DNA from: Actinokineospora xionganensis | GTDB taxonomy: Bacteria; Actinomycetota; Actinomycetes; Mycobacteriales; Pseudonocardiaceae | Direction of reading: 5' to 3' | NCBI RefSeq assembly: GCF_014323725.1 | Contig: NZ_JABVED010000013.1 | Span: 288-64,287, forward strand | DNA length: 64,000 nucleotides | Shown: positions 15,925 through 25,059 of the stretch, in pieces | Position numbering within the stretch: position 1 is the first letter of the stretch | How the letters are laid out: every line of letters starts with the position of its first letter | Made by a program: the position numbers and the translations under genes | Notes under the pieces: model-generated | The model's input: only the letters and a program-made list of their open reading frames with translations | Told to the model about the DNA's origin: nothing | Database searches by the model: none

Positions 15925-16511
15925 CGAGTGCCCTCCTCGGCCCGGTAGGTCGCCACGACCACGCCGGTGGTCGTCGTGACGCTCTCGGTCAGCCGCAGCG
16001 ACGCCGTGGCCCCGTCGAAGAGCCGCTGCCCCGACCCGAGCACCACCGGGTGGATCGCGAGCAGGAACTCGTCGACGAGCCCGTGGGCCATCAGCGACCG
16101 GACCAGTGCTCCGCTTCCGAGTATCACCACATCCTTGCCCGGCTGCTTCTTGAGTTCGCGCACCGCGGCCGCGGCCTCGCCTGCGAGCAGCGTGGAGTTC
16201 TGCCACGGGAGCGGTTCGGTCAGGGTCCGGGAGGCGACGTACTTGCGGGTGCGGTTGAGCACGTCGGTGAACGGGTTCGGCTCCGGCTGGTTCGGCCAGA
16301 CCGCGAAGAAGTGCTCATAGGTCCGGCGGCCGAACAGCAGCGCACCGGTGGTGCTCATGCTCTTGGCCATCGCGTCGGCGAACACCGAGTCGCCGTAGGG
16401 CGCCGCCCAGCCACCTTGGGTGAACCCGCCGCGGCGGTCCTCGTCCGGGTGTCCGGGGGCCTGGGTGACGCCGTCGACGGTCACGCTGTTCACGGCCACG
16501 ATCCTGCACAT
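15921..16511 (-). CDS. RibD-like/dihydrofolate reductase-family protein
   Basis: A 196-residue member of the RibD C-terminal/DHFR-like superfamily: VNSVTVDGVTQAPG at the start, LLFGRRTYEHF, VILGSGALVRSLMAHGL and HPVVLGSGQRLFDG. It is the first gene of the overlapping trio with the DGPF protein and ECF42 sigma factor. The ATG at 16511 follows GGAAGGACTCG; the frame extends further upstream without a binding site. It is probably a reductase acting in whatever stress response the sigma factor serves. Confidence 0.88.
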   Translation of the reverse strand: MCRIVAVNSVTVDGVTQAPGHPDEDRRGGFTQGGWAAPYGDSVFADAMAKSMSTTGALLFGRRTYEHFFAVWPNQPEPNPFTDVLNRTRKYVASRTLTEPLPWQNSTLLAGEAAAAVRELKKQPGKDVVILGSGALVRSLMAHGLVDEFLLAIHPVVLGSGQRLFDGATASLRLTESVTTTTGVVVATYRAEEGTR

Positions 16512-16582
16512 GTTCGAGTCCTTCCGTCGGTTCCTGTCCCCTATACGAACGGAACACGGCCGGATCGACAGTCGAGACCGAA

Positions 16583-17377
16583 TCACCAGTGCGACGGCGC
16601 TGTGAGCGTCACCGGCAGCTTCGTCTCGGCGTTCCCCTTGGCGGCGTCCACCTGCGATTGGATGAGGAAGAGGCTCTCACGCAGGTCGGCGCCTCGCAGG
16701 TCCGCGTCGCGGAAGTCGGCGCCGATGACGTCGGCCAGCCGCAGGTCGGCGGCGCGCAGGTCCGCGCCGATCAGGTAGGCCCCGCGCAGGTTCGCGCCCC
16801 GCAGATCGGCGCCGCTCAGCCTCGCCCCGATCAGGTCGGCTCCCCGGCGCTCCTTCTTCCTGGGGACTCCGGACCGGACCAGCTCGCTTGCCAGCAGCAG
16901 CAGTGTGTTGACCGCGCCTTGGTGGACCGACACGTCCAGTCCACGCAGGCTGTCCGGGTCGCCCTGGGTGAGGGTCTCGATGCCCTCGCGGGCACGTTTG
17001 AGCTCGTCGCGCATGCTCGGGGCCAGGGACTCGGCCTCGGTCAGGTAGTAGAGCAGCTCGTGCAGGTGCCGCATGGCGGCGAACACCTCGAACATCGGCT
17101 TCGCCCGCTTCGGCGCGGACCGCCAGTCCTGGCCGCCGAAGGTCACCTGGGAGACCTGCTGGCCCGCGCCGAAGCAGTCGAACACCGTGCACCCGGTGAA
17201 GCCGGACGTCCGCAGCCTGGTGTGGATCCCGCAGCGGAAGTCGTCGAGCAGGTTGCGGCACGGCGTGCCCGCGGGCTTGTCGACCGCGAAGTCCGCCGAC
17301 TTGGCGAACGCGGGCGCGACACAGCACAGCGCGAAGCAGTTCGCGCAGTCGGCACGCAATCGGGCGGGGTCGGCCAC
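16583..17377 (-). CDS. Cys-rich pentapeptide-repeat protein
   Basis: A 264-residue protein. The N-terminal 70 residues are rich in cysteine (CANCFALCC, then single Cys at GTPCR, FRCG, TGCTV and FDCFG) and could hold zinc or an iron-sulfur site. A helical middle part follows, then about eight pentapeptide repeats of the A(D/N)LxG type (GADLRGANLRGAYLIGADL). It starts at a GTG behind AGGAGA, and that binding site overlaps the stop of the PEP-synthase-like gene, so the two are coupled. Pentapeptide repeats form right-handed beta-helices, some mimicking DNA. The function here is unknown. Confidence 0.85.
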   Translation of the reverse strand: MADPARLRADCANCFALCCVAPAFAKSADFAVDKPAGTPCRNLLDDFRCGIHTRLRTSGFTGCTVFDCFGAGQQVSQVTFGGQDWRSAPKRAKPMFEVFAAMRHLHELLYYLTEAESLAPSMRDELKRAREGIETLTQGDPDSLRGLDVSVHQGAVNTLLLLASELVRSGVPRKKERRGADLIGARLSGADLRGANLRGAYLIGADLRAADLRLADVIGADFRDADLRGADLRESLFLIQSQVDAAKGNAETKLPVTLTAPSHW

Positions 17378-17384
17378 TGCTCTC

Positions 17385-19790
17385 CTAGCGGTCGGGTTCG
17401 CCCACCAGTGTGACTGTCCCCTTTCCGCCGTCGATACGGACGTGGTCGCCCGTGGACAGCCGGGCGGTCGCGTTGCCGCAGCCGACCACCGCCGGGATGC
17501 CGAGTTCGCGGGCGACGATCGCGGCGTGCGAGAGGGGGGCGCCGACATCGGTGACGATCGCCGCGGCCCGGGGGAACAGTGGCGTCCACCCGACGTTGGT
17601 CACCGCGGTCACCAGGATCTCGCCTTCCCGCAGCGCTTCCGCTTCCTCCACAGTGGACACGACGCGGGCGGTGCCGGTGACGATGCCCGCCGCGCCCGGG
17701 AAGCCGGTGATCTCCTCGCCCATCGGTGCGTGCTCGGCGGTCTCGTCGTAGAGGTCCGTGCGACGGTTCGGATCGGCAGCCCAGGCGACCGGGTCGAACC
17801 GGCCGCGGATCAGCGTCGGGTACGCGGGCAGCGCGCCGTAGCGGTCGTAGGCCGCGCGGGCGGCCGGGACCCTCGCCAACCGGGACTCGTCGCCGTCGAG
17901 GACCGCGACGATGTCGTCGACCGGGAGGAAGAACAGGTCGTCGCCACGGCCGGTCAGCTCCCCGGCACGCAGCACGAACGCGCGGAGCACCCAGAAGGCG
18001 CGCACCATCTCCGAGCGGGCCCGCTCGCGTGCCCTGGCCACGTCGGCCGCCTTGCCGACCGCCTTGCGGATCGCCGCCGCCTTCCCCGGGTGCCGCTCGA
18101 CGAGCCGGGCCCACGCCTCGTCGCGGGTCGCCGCCTGGCGCTTGAGCAGGGTGTCCGGGTCGAGGTCGCCGACGCGGTCGAGGAGCCGGTCGATCCAGGC
18201 CGGATCCTCGGCGGGGCGCGGTTCGGACAGCTCGAACTCGTCGGGGCCGCGGTGGCCCCAGGTAGCGGCGTAGGTGTCGTGGTCGATCTCGCCGCGCCGC
18301 AGCTGGGCCAATCCGAGCAGCGGACCGAGGCTGGCCAGCTCGCCACCCGCCCCTTGCAGGCCCGTGAGCAGCGCGGTCGTGTCATCGGGGCCGACCAGCT
18401 TGGTCAGCCGCCGTTGGACCTTGTCGGGTCCGGCGCCGCGGGCGCCCGCGTCGAGTATTCGGCAGGTCTCGCGGAGCAGTGTGTCGAGGTCGGAGCGCCA
18501 CAGCGCGGCCAACTCGTCGAGCCGCCGCGCCGCGCGGATCCGCTCGTGCAGGGACGCGCACCGGGCGGGTGTCTCGGCGAGGAGCTGGGGCAGCCGCTTG
18601 CGGTAGGCGATGGCTTCGCGGACGAAGGGCACGGCCGCGCGCAGCACCGCGAGGCGTGACATCGGCAGCGGAGGGATCTCGACGCCGTCGGGGAGGCGGC
18701 CGAGGGTCTGCTCACCGGCCCGGCGGGCGATCTTGCCCAGCCCGACAGCGCTCGCGGCGGCCGTGGAGACGCTGAGATTGAGGTAGAACCGGCCGCCGAG
18801 GTTGCCCGTGATCCGGTACTCCCCGACCTTCGCCGAGGAGAGGATCTTCACCACCGACCAGGTGGCCGGGGTCATCACGCTCGGCACGGCCTCGCCGAGA
18901 TTCACGCAGGTCCACAGGTAGTCGCCGCCGAGGCTGTCGTTCCACACCTCGGGCTCGACCCGCAGCGTGGTGATCGGGCGCGCCTGCAGAACGCTGAACC
19001 GTCCATTGTGGAGCGCCCACTCGACGTCCATCGGTGTGCCGTAGAGGTTCTCGATCCGAGTCCCCAGCGCCGCGAGTTCGATGGCCTGCGCGTCGGTGAG
19101 GACGGGGGCGCGGCGGCGGTCCTCGGGCACCGCCTCGTCGCCGGTGCCGTCGGCGGTGCGCACGGTCATCACGGTCTTCTCGGCGATCTCACGCCCGAGC
19201 ACCCTTCCGTCGCTGACGACGTGCGTGTCCGGGGTGACCACGCCGCCCACCACGGCCTCGCCCAGACCCCAGGCGGAGTTGATCACCTGTTCGCCGCGCG
19301 CGCCGGTCAGCGGGTTGGCGGTGAACAACACGCCCGCGGCGTCCGCGGGCACGAGTTCCTGCACCACCACCGCCAGGGCGACGCCGTCGGTCTCGACGCC
19401 GTTGTGCGCCCGGTAGGCGACGGCCCGCTCGGTCCACAGCGACGCCCAGCAGCGGGCGACCGCGTCGAGCAGCGCGTCGGGCCCGGTGACGTTGAGGAAC
19501 GTGTCGTGCTGGCCGGCGAACGACAGGTCGGGCAGGTCCTCCGCGGTCGCCGACGACCGCACCGCGACCGGCCCTTCGCCATACGCGGCCAGAATCGCCG
19601 AGGCGACCCCTGGCGGCATCTCGCCGCCCGCCGCCACGAATGCCCGGTAAGCGCTGGTCGTGACGTGGAAGCCGGGTGGCACCGGCTGGCCCGCGCGGGC
19701 CAGACGCGCCAAGGAAGCGCCCTTGCCGCCGACTGTGGCGAGGTCAGCGGCCGGATCGTCGAGCGGGAGGATCAGCACATCGTCGGGCAT
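17385..19790 (-). CDS. PEP-synthase / rifampin-phosphotransferase-like enzyme
   Basis: An 801-residue three-part dikinase-type enzyme. An ATP-grasp domain (about 1-310) has VGGKGASLARLARAGQPVPP, AVRSSATAEDLPDLSFAGQHD and DVEWALHNGRFSVLQARP. A roughly 370-residue helical middle domain follows, then a swivelling phosphohistidine domain with GAPLSHAAIVARELGIPAVV, whose His is the phosphocarrier. This order is that of rifampin phosphotransferase rather than of classic PEP synthase, which has a PEP-binding barrel at the end. Actual activity is not proven. The start is taken as ATG 19790 (MPDDVLILP); ATG 19802 is the longer choice. It is coupled to the pentapeptide gene downstream. Confidence 0.85.
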   Translation of the reverse strand: MPDDVLILPLDDPAADLATVGGKGASLARLARAGQPVPPGFHVTTSAYRAFVAAGGEMPPGVASAILAAYGEGPVAVRSSATAEDLPDLSFAGQHDTFLNVTGPDALLDAVARCWASLWTERAVAYRAHNGVETDGVALAVVVQELVPADAAGVLFTANPLTGARGEQVINSAWGLGEAVVGGVVTPDTHVVSDGRVLGREIAEKTVMTVRTADGTGDEAVPEDRRRAPVLTDAQAIELAALGTRIENLYGTPMDVEWALHNGRFSVLQARPITTLRVEPEVWNDSLGGDYLWTCVNLGEAVPSVMTPATWSVVKILSSAKVGEYRITGNLGGRFYLNLSVSTAAASAVGLGKIARRAGEQTLGRLPDGVEIPPLPMSRLAVLRAAVPFVREAIAYRKRLPQLLAETPARCASLHERIRAARRLDELAALWRSDLDTLLRETCRILDAGARGAGPDKVQRRLTKLVGPDDTTALLTGLQGAGGELASLGPLLGLAQLRRGEIDHDTYAATWGHRGPDEFELSEPRPAEDPAWIDRLLDRVGDLDPDTLLKRQAATRDEAWARLVERHPGKAAAIRKAVGKAADVARARERARSEMVRAFWVLRAFVLRAGELTGRGDDLFFLPVDDIVAVLDGDESRLARVPAARAAYDRYGALPAYPTLIRGRFDPVAWAADPNRRTDLYDETAEHAPMGEEITGFPGAAGIVTGTARVVSTVEEAEALREGEILVTAVTNVGWTPLFPRAAAIVTDVGAPLSHAAIVARELGIPAVVGCGNATARLSTGDHVRIDGGKGTVTLVGEPDR

Positions 19791-19835
19791 GCGCCCATAC
19801 AACCAAAAGCGCGCCCGCCCGGTCGGCCGAACGGA

Positions 19836-21161
19836 TCAGCCGAGCGTGCTCAGGGCGAGTTCCGCGGCGGGAACCAGAGCCCGGTCTCCGCGCAGGATCG
19901 CGTCGAGGATCTCCCCGGACCGCACGGCGTTGTTCGACAGCAGCGACGAGGTGATGCCGTGCGAGTGCTCGGTGGCCCCGCCCTGCACGTAGATCCCGGC
20001 GGCGACGTCAGCGCAGGTGCGCACGCGGTAGTCGCGGGACACCTGGAGCCTGCCCTGGTCGTCACGCGCGCACTCGCCCGCCAGATCGCCAAGCAGGGCA
20101 AGGGAATCGTCGCCGCGGTAGCCGGTGGCGTAGACGACGACGTCGGCGTCGAGCACGGTGCGCTCACCGGAGGTCATCGACTCGACGGTGACCCGCACGC
20201 GGTCGCCGAGGTCGGCGACGTCGACCGGGCGGGACACGTTGAACATGCGCAGCCGCGGCTTGCCGAGGACTTTCTCCTGGTACATCCGCTTGTAAAGGTC
20301 GTCGATGAGGTCGATGTCGACGACGGAGTAGTTGGTGTTCGCGTGATAGTCCATGATCTTGCGCTTGGCCTCTTCCGGCGCGAGGTAGTACTCGTCGACC
20401 GCGGCCGGGTCGAACACCCGGTTGGCGAACGCGCTGTCGTCGGCCGGGCTGTAGCCGAAGCGGGAGAACACCGAGCACACCTCGGCCTCGCCGAACTTGG
20501 TGTGCAGGAAGGCGGTCGCCTCGGCGGCGCTCTGACCCGCGCCGACCACGACGAAGCGTTTCGCGGCATCGGGGACGTGGTCAATGTCGCGCAGAAGTGT
20601 GCTGTTGTGCCAGATCCGCTCGCCCGGGCTGACGCCGTCGGGCAGGTTGGGCCGTAAACCGGTGGCCAGGACCAGGTTGCGGGCCCGGACGGTCTTCGGC
20701 TCCCCGCCGACGGTGGGCCGGGACACGACGTCGAAGTACGCCACCGTCCCGTCGACCACGACCGGGTTCACCGCGGCGACCTCCTGACCGTAGAGCACCT
20801 GGTCGGCCATTTTCGCCGCGCACCACTCGAAGTAGTCGTGGAACTCGACGCGCAGCGGGAACAGGCTCTTGTGGTTGACGAAGTCGATGAGCCTGCCGCG
20901 GCTGTGCAGGTACGACACGAAGCTGAACTCGCTGGTCGGGTTCCGCAGGGTGACCAGGTCTTTCAGGAACGACACCTGCATCGTCGCGTCGTCGAGGAGC
21001 ATCCCCCGATGCCAGCCGAATTTCGGCTGGCGCTCGAGAAACCGCGCGGTGAGGGGCGTGGCCGCCGTCGCGTTGTGCTCGGTGAGAGCGATCGCGAGAC
21101 TCAGGTTCGACGGGCCGAAGCCCACGCCCACGACGTCGTAGACCGGTGTATCGACCCGCAT
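19836..21161 (-). CDS. L-ornithine/L-lysine N-monooxygenase (siderophore)
   Basis: A 441-residue flavin N-hydroxylating monooxygenase. The FAD site is VGVGFGPSNLSLAIAL, the NADPH site VVGAGQSAAEATAFL, and the family motif VVYATGYRGDDS lies near the C-terminus. It should hydroxylate the side-chain amine of ornithine (or lysine), the first step to a hydroxamate. The divergent gene encodes the matching formyltransferase, which favours N5-hydroxyornithine. Start ATG 21161 has GGTAGG upstream; ATG 21176 is possible. An iron box in the shared promoter indicates repression by iron-loaded IdeR/DtxR. No NRPS gene is nearby. Confidence 0.92.
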   Translation of the reverse strand: MRVDTPVYDVVGVGFGPSNLSLAIALTEHNATAATPLTARFLERQPKFGWHRGMLLDDATMQVSFLKDLVTLRNPTSEFSFVSYLHSRGRLIDFVNHKSLFPLRVEFHDYFEWCAAKMADQVLYGQEVAAVNPVVVDGTVAYFDVVSRPTVGGEPKTVRARNLVLATGLRPNLPDGVSPGERIWHNSTLLRDIDHVPDAAKRFVVVGAGQSAAEATAFLHTKFGEAEVCSVFSRFGYSPADDSAFANRVFDPAAVDEYYLAPEEAKRKIMDYHANTNYSVVDIDLIDDLYKRMYQEKVLGKPRLRMFNVSRPVDVADLGDRVRVTVESMTSGERTVLDADVVVYATGYRGDDSLALLGDLAGECARDDQGRLQVSRDYRVRTCADVAAGIYVQGGATEHSHGITSSLLSNNAVRSGEILDAILRGDRALVPAAELALSTLG

Positions 21162-21208
21162 CTGTGACCTACCCATCCCCTAGTGGCGGTACCCGAACAA
21201 AGGTCACC

Positions 21209-21227
21209 CTAACCTAAGTTAAGTTAG
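21209..21227. promoter_or_regulatory. Iron box (IdeR/DmdR-type operator)
   Basis: CTAACCTAAGTTAAGTTAG is a 19-bp palindrome with a single mismatched pair, close to the IdeR/DtxR consensus TTAGGTTAGGCTAACCTAA. It lies between the divergent monooxygenase and formyltransferase genes and so can control both. Confidence 0.88.
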
Positions 21228-21276
21228 GCTCAGCTTCGCCCGACCGGGTGACGTGCACCACGAGGAGGAAACGCCC

Positions 21277-22212
21277 ATGCGGGTGGTCATGTTCGGGTAC
21301 CAGACGTGGGGTCACCGGACTCTGCAGGCGTTGCTCCAGTCGGAGCACGAGGTCGTGCTGGTGGTGACCCACCCGCGGTCCGACCACGCCTACGAGAAGA
21401 TCTGGTCCGATTCGGTCGCCGACCTGGCCACGTCGCACGGCGTCGAGGTCATGCTCAAGACGCGGCCGGACGAAGACGTGATGTCGCGGCTGCAGCAACT
21501 CGAGCCGGACCTGATCGTGGCGAACAACTGGCGCACCTGGATCCCGCCGAAGATCTTCACCCTCCCCCGGCACGGCACCCTGAACGTGCACGACTCGCTG
21601 CTGCCCGCGTACGCGGGTTTCTCCCCGCTGATCTGGGCCCTCATCAACGGTGAGAAGGAAGTGGGCCTGACCGCGCACATGATGGACGACGACCTCGACG
21701 CGGGCGCGATCGTCCTGCAGCGGTCCATCCCGGTCGGTCCCCGCGACACCACGACCGACCTGTTCCACAAGACGGTCGACCTGATCGCGCCGGTCGTCAC
21801 CGAGGCGATCGACCTCATCGCCTCCGGCACCGCGATGCTGACCCCGCAGGACCGGTCGAAGGCCACGTTCTTCCACAAGCGCGCGATCGAGGACAGCCGC
21901 ATCGACTGGACCTGGTCGGCCGAGGAACTCGACCGACTGGTCCGCGCCCAGTCCGACCCGTACCCGAACGCTTTCACCTTCCACAACGGAAAGCGGCTGC
22001 GCATCGTCGAGGCGTCGGTCTCACGGGCCCGCTACGGCGGCACCCCGGGCCGGGTCTTCATCCGCGAGGGCGACGGCGTGGTCATCGTCGCGGGCCCCGA
22101 GGCCCGGCGTGGACAGAGCCCGGGCCTGGTCATCGAACGAGTCCGCACTGACGACGACCGCGAACTCGCCGCCACCGACTACTTTCGCAACATGGGCGGA
22201 TACCTCGGCTAG
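21277..22212 (+). CDS. N5-hydroxyornithine formyltransferase
   Basis: A 311-residue methionyl-tRNA formyltransferase-like enzyme. The catalytic Asn-His pair is in GTLNVHDSLLPAY and the catalytic Asp in MMDDDLDAG; a C-terminal OB-like domain (FHNGKRLRIVEASVS) follows. It uses 10-formyl-tetrahydrofolate. Together with the divergent N-monooxygenase it would make N5-formyl-N5-hydroxyornithine, a building block of coelichelin- and rhodochelin-type siderophores. The ATG at 21277 follows GAGGAGGAA. The shared iron box predicts induction under iron limitation. Confidence 0.9.
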   Translation: MRVVMFGYQTWGHRTLQALLQSEHEVVLVVTHPRSDHAYEKIWSDSVADLATSHGVEVMLKTRPDEDVMSRLQQLEPDLIVANNWRTWIPPKIFTLPRHGTLNVHDSLLPAYAGFSPLIWALINGEKEVGLTAHMMDDDLDAGAIVLQRSIPVGPRDTTTDLFHKTVDLIAPVVTEAIDLIASGTAMLTPQDRSKATFFHKRAIEDSRIDWTWSAEELDRLVRAQSDPYPNAFTFHNGKRLRIVEASVSRARYGGTPGRVFIREGDGVVIVAGPEARRGQSPGLVIERVRTDDDRELAATDYFRNMGGYLG

Positions 22213-22235
22213 GTCGTGTCCTGTGGACGACATGC

Positions 22236-23147
22236 CTAGAACACGGACCAGCCGGTCAGCGTGGTGAACCGGTCCAGGGCGGCGACGCCCCGGACCGAGT
22301 TGCCGTGGGTGTCCAGGCCGGGGCTCCAGACACAGATGGTGCACCGGCCTGGGATCACCGCCAGGATGCCGCCGCCGACGCCGCTCTTGGCAGGCACACC
22401 GACGCGGTAGGCGAACTCGCCCGCGGCGTCGTAGGTACCGCAGGTGAGCATGATCGCGTTGAGCCGCTTGGCCTGGCTGCGGGTCAGCAGCCGACTGCCG
22501 TCGGCGCGCATGCCATGGCGGGCCAGGAACAGTCCCGACAGGGCGACGTCGCGGCAGCTCATCATGATCGCGCACTGTCGCACGTACTGGTCGGCGACCG
22601 TCACGACGGGGTTGCGCATGTTGCCGTAGGACGCCATGAAGTGCGCCAGGGCCAGGTTCCGGTCGCTCTGGGTGATCTCGGAGTCGCGGACCTCGGTGTC
22701 CACGCGAACGGCGAGGTTGCCACTCTCGGCCCGCAGGAAGGTGAGCAGCTCAGCGGCGGCGTCACCGACGATGGAGGCGAGGTGGTCGGTGGTGACCATG
22801 GCGCCTGCGTTGATGAACGGGTTGCGCGGGATGCCGGCTTCGTTCTCCAACTGCACCAGCGAGTTGAACGGGTTGCCGGAGGGCTCCTTGCCGACCCGGT
22901 CCCAGAGCGATTCCTCGTCGCGGGCCAGGACCATGGCCAGGGTGAAGACCTTGGAGATGCTCTGCAGGGAGAACGGCGTCTCCCAGTCCCCCACCCCGGT
23001 GACCGTGCCGTCGATGTCGGCCACCGCGATCCCGAACTTCGTCGTGTCGACCCCGGCGAGCGCGGGAATGTAGTCCGCCGGGGCTCCATGTGGGACGGCC
23101 TCGGAGACCTCGGTGTGGATGGCTTCGAGCAGCGCTGGGATATGCAC
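22236..23147 (-). CDS. glsA: Glutaminase
   Basis: A 303-residue serine-dependent glutaminase hydrolysing glutamine to glutamate and ammonia in the cytoplasm. Family motifs are FSLQSISKVF (nucleophilic Ser and Lys of the SxxK type), NPFINAGAM, the Tyr-bearing ASYGNMRNP segment, and the C-terminal AKSGVGGGI. The full length of the family is present. The start is a GTG; CACTAT lies six bases upstream, so a leaderless message is possible. It is convergent with the formyltransferase with only 23 bases between. Confidence 0.93.
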   Translation of the reverse strand: MHIPALLEAIHTEVSEAVPHGAPADYIPALAGVDTTKFGIAVADIDGTVTGVGDWETPFSLQSISKVFTLAMVLARDEESLWDRVGKEPSGNPFNSLVQLENEAGIPRNPFINAGAMVTTDHLASIVGDAAAELLTFLRAESGNLAVRVDTEVRDSEITQSDRNLALAHFMASYGNMRNPVVTVADQYVRQCAIMMSCRDVALSGLFLARHGMRADGSRLLTRSQAKRLNAIMLTCGTYDAAGEFAYRVGVPAKSGVGGGILAVIPGRCTICVWSPGLDTHGNSVRGVAALDRFTTLTGWSVF

Positions 23148-23387
23148 GGCGCAATAGTGACAGCGCTCGGGTGGTATCAGCCATCCTGACCAGCAGGTGG
23201 GTGGGGCTTATGGCTTCACCGACTTGCGACTTGGGTTTGGCGGCTTGGCGGGCCGGCGGGTGAGTGCCTGTTTTGGGTGGTTCGGCCCGTTGCGATCCGG
23301 GCTGGTCGGCGATCGACAGCGTTCATCGACCGCGTCTGACCACACCGAACCTTCGCCATCGCACCACAAAGAAGCCAGGCATGGGTC

Positions 23388-23422
23388 GGGGGCGCGCCGT
23401 CCTCCGCGGATGGCGCACCCCC
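23388..23422. terminator. Terminator hairpin after the acetate symporter gene
   Basis: GGGGGCGCGCC (23388-23398) pairs with GGCGCACCCCC (23412-23422) with one mismatch, just beyond the stop of the symporter gene. Confidence 0.6.
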
Positions 23423-23430
23423 GGGTCTCG

Positions 23431-25059
23431 CTAGTGCGCGGTCGCCTTTTCGGCGTGCGCACCGGTCAGGGCTCGGACCTCCATCTCCGCGTACTTCTCC
23501 GCGTCAGTGCCGCCCTTCGACAGCACCGTGCCGAGCCAGCCGAGGAAGAAGGCCAGCGGGATCGACACCAGGCCCGGGTTTTCCAGGGGGAACCAGTGGA
23601 AGTCGACACCCTTGATCATCGACGGGGTCGAGGCCGTCGCGGGCTTGCCGGACACCGCGGGCGAGAAGATGATCAAAACGATGCTCGACACCAGACCGCC
23701 GTAGATGCTCCATAGTGCGCCGCTGGTGTTGAAGCGCTTCCAGAATAGCGAGTACACGATGGTCGGCAGGTTCGCCGACGCCGCCACGGCGAAGGCCAGG
23801 GCCACCAGGAACGCGATGTTCTGTCCATTCGCGACGATTCCGCCGCCGATCGCGACCAGGCCGATCACCACCGCCGTGATCCGGGCGACGCGCACCTCCT
23901 GGGCCTTGTCGTCGACCTTGCCCTTCTTGATGATGTTGGCGTAGATGTCGTGTGCGAACGACGCCGACGCGGTGATGGTCAGACCCGCCACCACGGCCAG
24001 GATCGTGGCGAACGCGACCGCGGCGATCAGGCCGAGCAGCACCGGTCCACCAAGTGCCTGCGCCAGCAGCGGTGCGGCCGAGTTGGCCTTGCCGGGCGCG
24101 TTCTTGATGGCCTCCGGACCGACCAGGGCGCCCGCGCCGTAGCCCAGCACCAGGGTGAACAGGTAGAAGATGCCGATGAGCCAGATGGCCCACACGACCG
24201 AGCGGCGCGCTTCCTTCGCCGTGGGCACGGTGTAGAAGCGCATAAGGATGTGCGGCAGACCCGCGGTTCCCAGCACCAGCGCCAGACCCAGCGAGATGAA
24301 GTCGAGCTTGCTGGTCTCCGACTTGCCGTACTGGTTGCCCGGGTTGAGCAGCGCCTCACCGTTCGCGCCACCCGCGTCGACAGCGGCGCCAAGCAAGGTG
24401 GACAGGTTGAAGCCGAACTTCGCCAGGACCCAGATCGTCATCGCGAGCCCACCGGTGATCAGCAGCGCGGCCTTGATGATCTGCACCCAGGTGGTGCCCT
24501 TCATCCCGCCGACCAGCACATAGATGATCATGATGACGCCGACCAGGGTGATGACCACCGACTGCCCGGTCTTGCCGCTGATTCCCAGCAGCAGCGCGAC
24601 AAGTCCGCCCGCGCCCGCCATCTGCGCCAGCAGGTAGAAGAACGAGACAACCAAAGTGGACGTCGCTGCCGCGGCGCGCACGGGGCGCTGCTTCATCCGG
24701 AAGGCGAGCACGTCGCCCATCGTGTACTTGCCGGTGTTGCGCAGCAGTTCCGCCACCAGCAGCAACGCGACCAGCCAGGCCACCAGGAAGCCGATGGAGT
24801 ACAGGAAGCCGTCGTAGCCGTTGAGCGCGATAGCGCCCGCGATGCCGAGGAACGACGCCGCCGACAGGTAGTCGCCCGCGATGGCGACACCGTTCTGCGG
24901 GCCGGTGAACGAACGCCCGCCCGCGTAGTAGTCAGCCGCGGTCTTGGTGGTGCGGCTGGCGCGGAAGACGATGACCATGGTGATCGCGACGAAGACGCCG
25001 AAGATGCCGATGTTCAGGACCGGGTTGCCGGAGACCTCGGCGGCGAGTTGAGTGCTCAT
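23431..25059 (-). CDS. ActP-like monocarboxylate/acetate sodium symporter
   Basis: A 542-residue sodium:solute symporter with about 13 membrane helices. Family signatures include DYYAGGRSFTGPQNGVAIAG, GDYLSAASFLGIAGAIAL and the loop LGTAGLPHILMRFYTVP, typical of the ActP (acetate permease) branch. Its ATG overlaps the stop of a DUF485 gene by four bases; a DUF485 protein (YjcH type) is the usual partner of ActP. It probably imports acetate or related short acids, which acetyl-CoA synthetase encoded at 29.6 kb could activate. Confidence 0.9.
   Translation of the reverse strand: MSTQLAAEVSGNPVLNIGIFGVFVAITMVIVFRASRTTKTAADYYAGGRSFTGPQNGVAIAGDYLSAASFLGIAGAIALNGYDGFLYSIGFLVAWLVALLLVAELLRNTGKYTMGDVLAFRMKQRPVRAAAATSTLVVSFFYLLAQMAGAGGLVALLLGISGKTGQSVVITLVGVIMIIYVLVGGMKGTTWVQIIKAALLITGGLAMTIWVLAKFGFNLSTLLGAAVDAGGANGEALLNPGNQYGKSETSKLDFISLGLALVLGTAGLPHILMRFYTVPTAKEARRSVVWAIWLIGIFYLFTLVLGYGAGALVGPEAIKNAPGKANSAAPLLAQALGGPVLLGLIAAVAFATILAVVAGLTITASASFAHDIYANIIKKGKVDDKAQEVRVARITAVVIGLVAIGGGIVANGQNIAFLVALAFAVAASANLPTIVYSLFWKRFNTSGALWSIYGGLVSSIVLIIFSPAVSGKPATASTPSMIKGVDFHWFPLENPGLVSIPLAFFLGWLGTVLSKGGTDAEKYAEMEVRALTGAHAEKATAH

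Noticed and set aside
22210-22240. Possible small hairpin between formyltransferase and glutaminase genes
   Set aside because: The arms pair only with bulges and include a stop codon; too weak to call a terminator.
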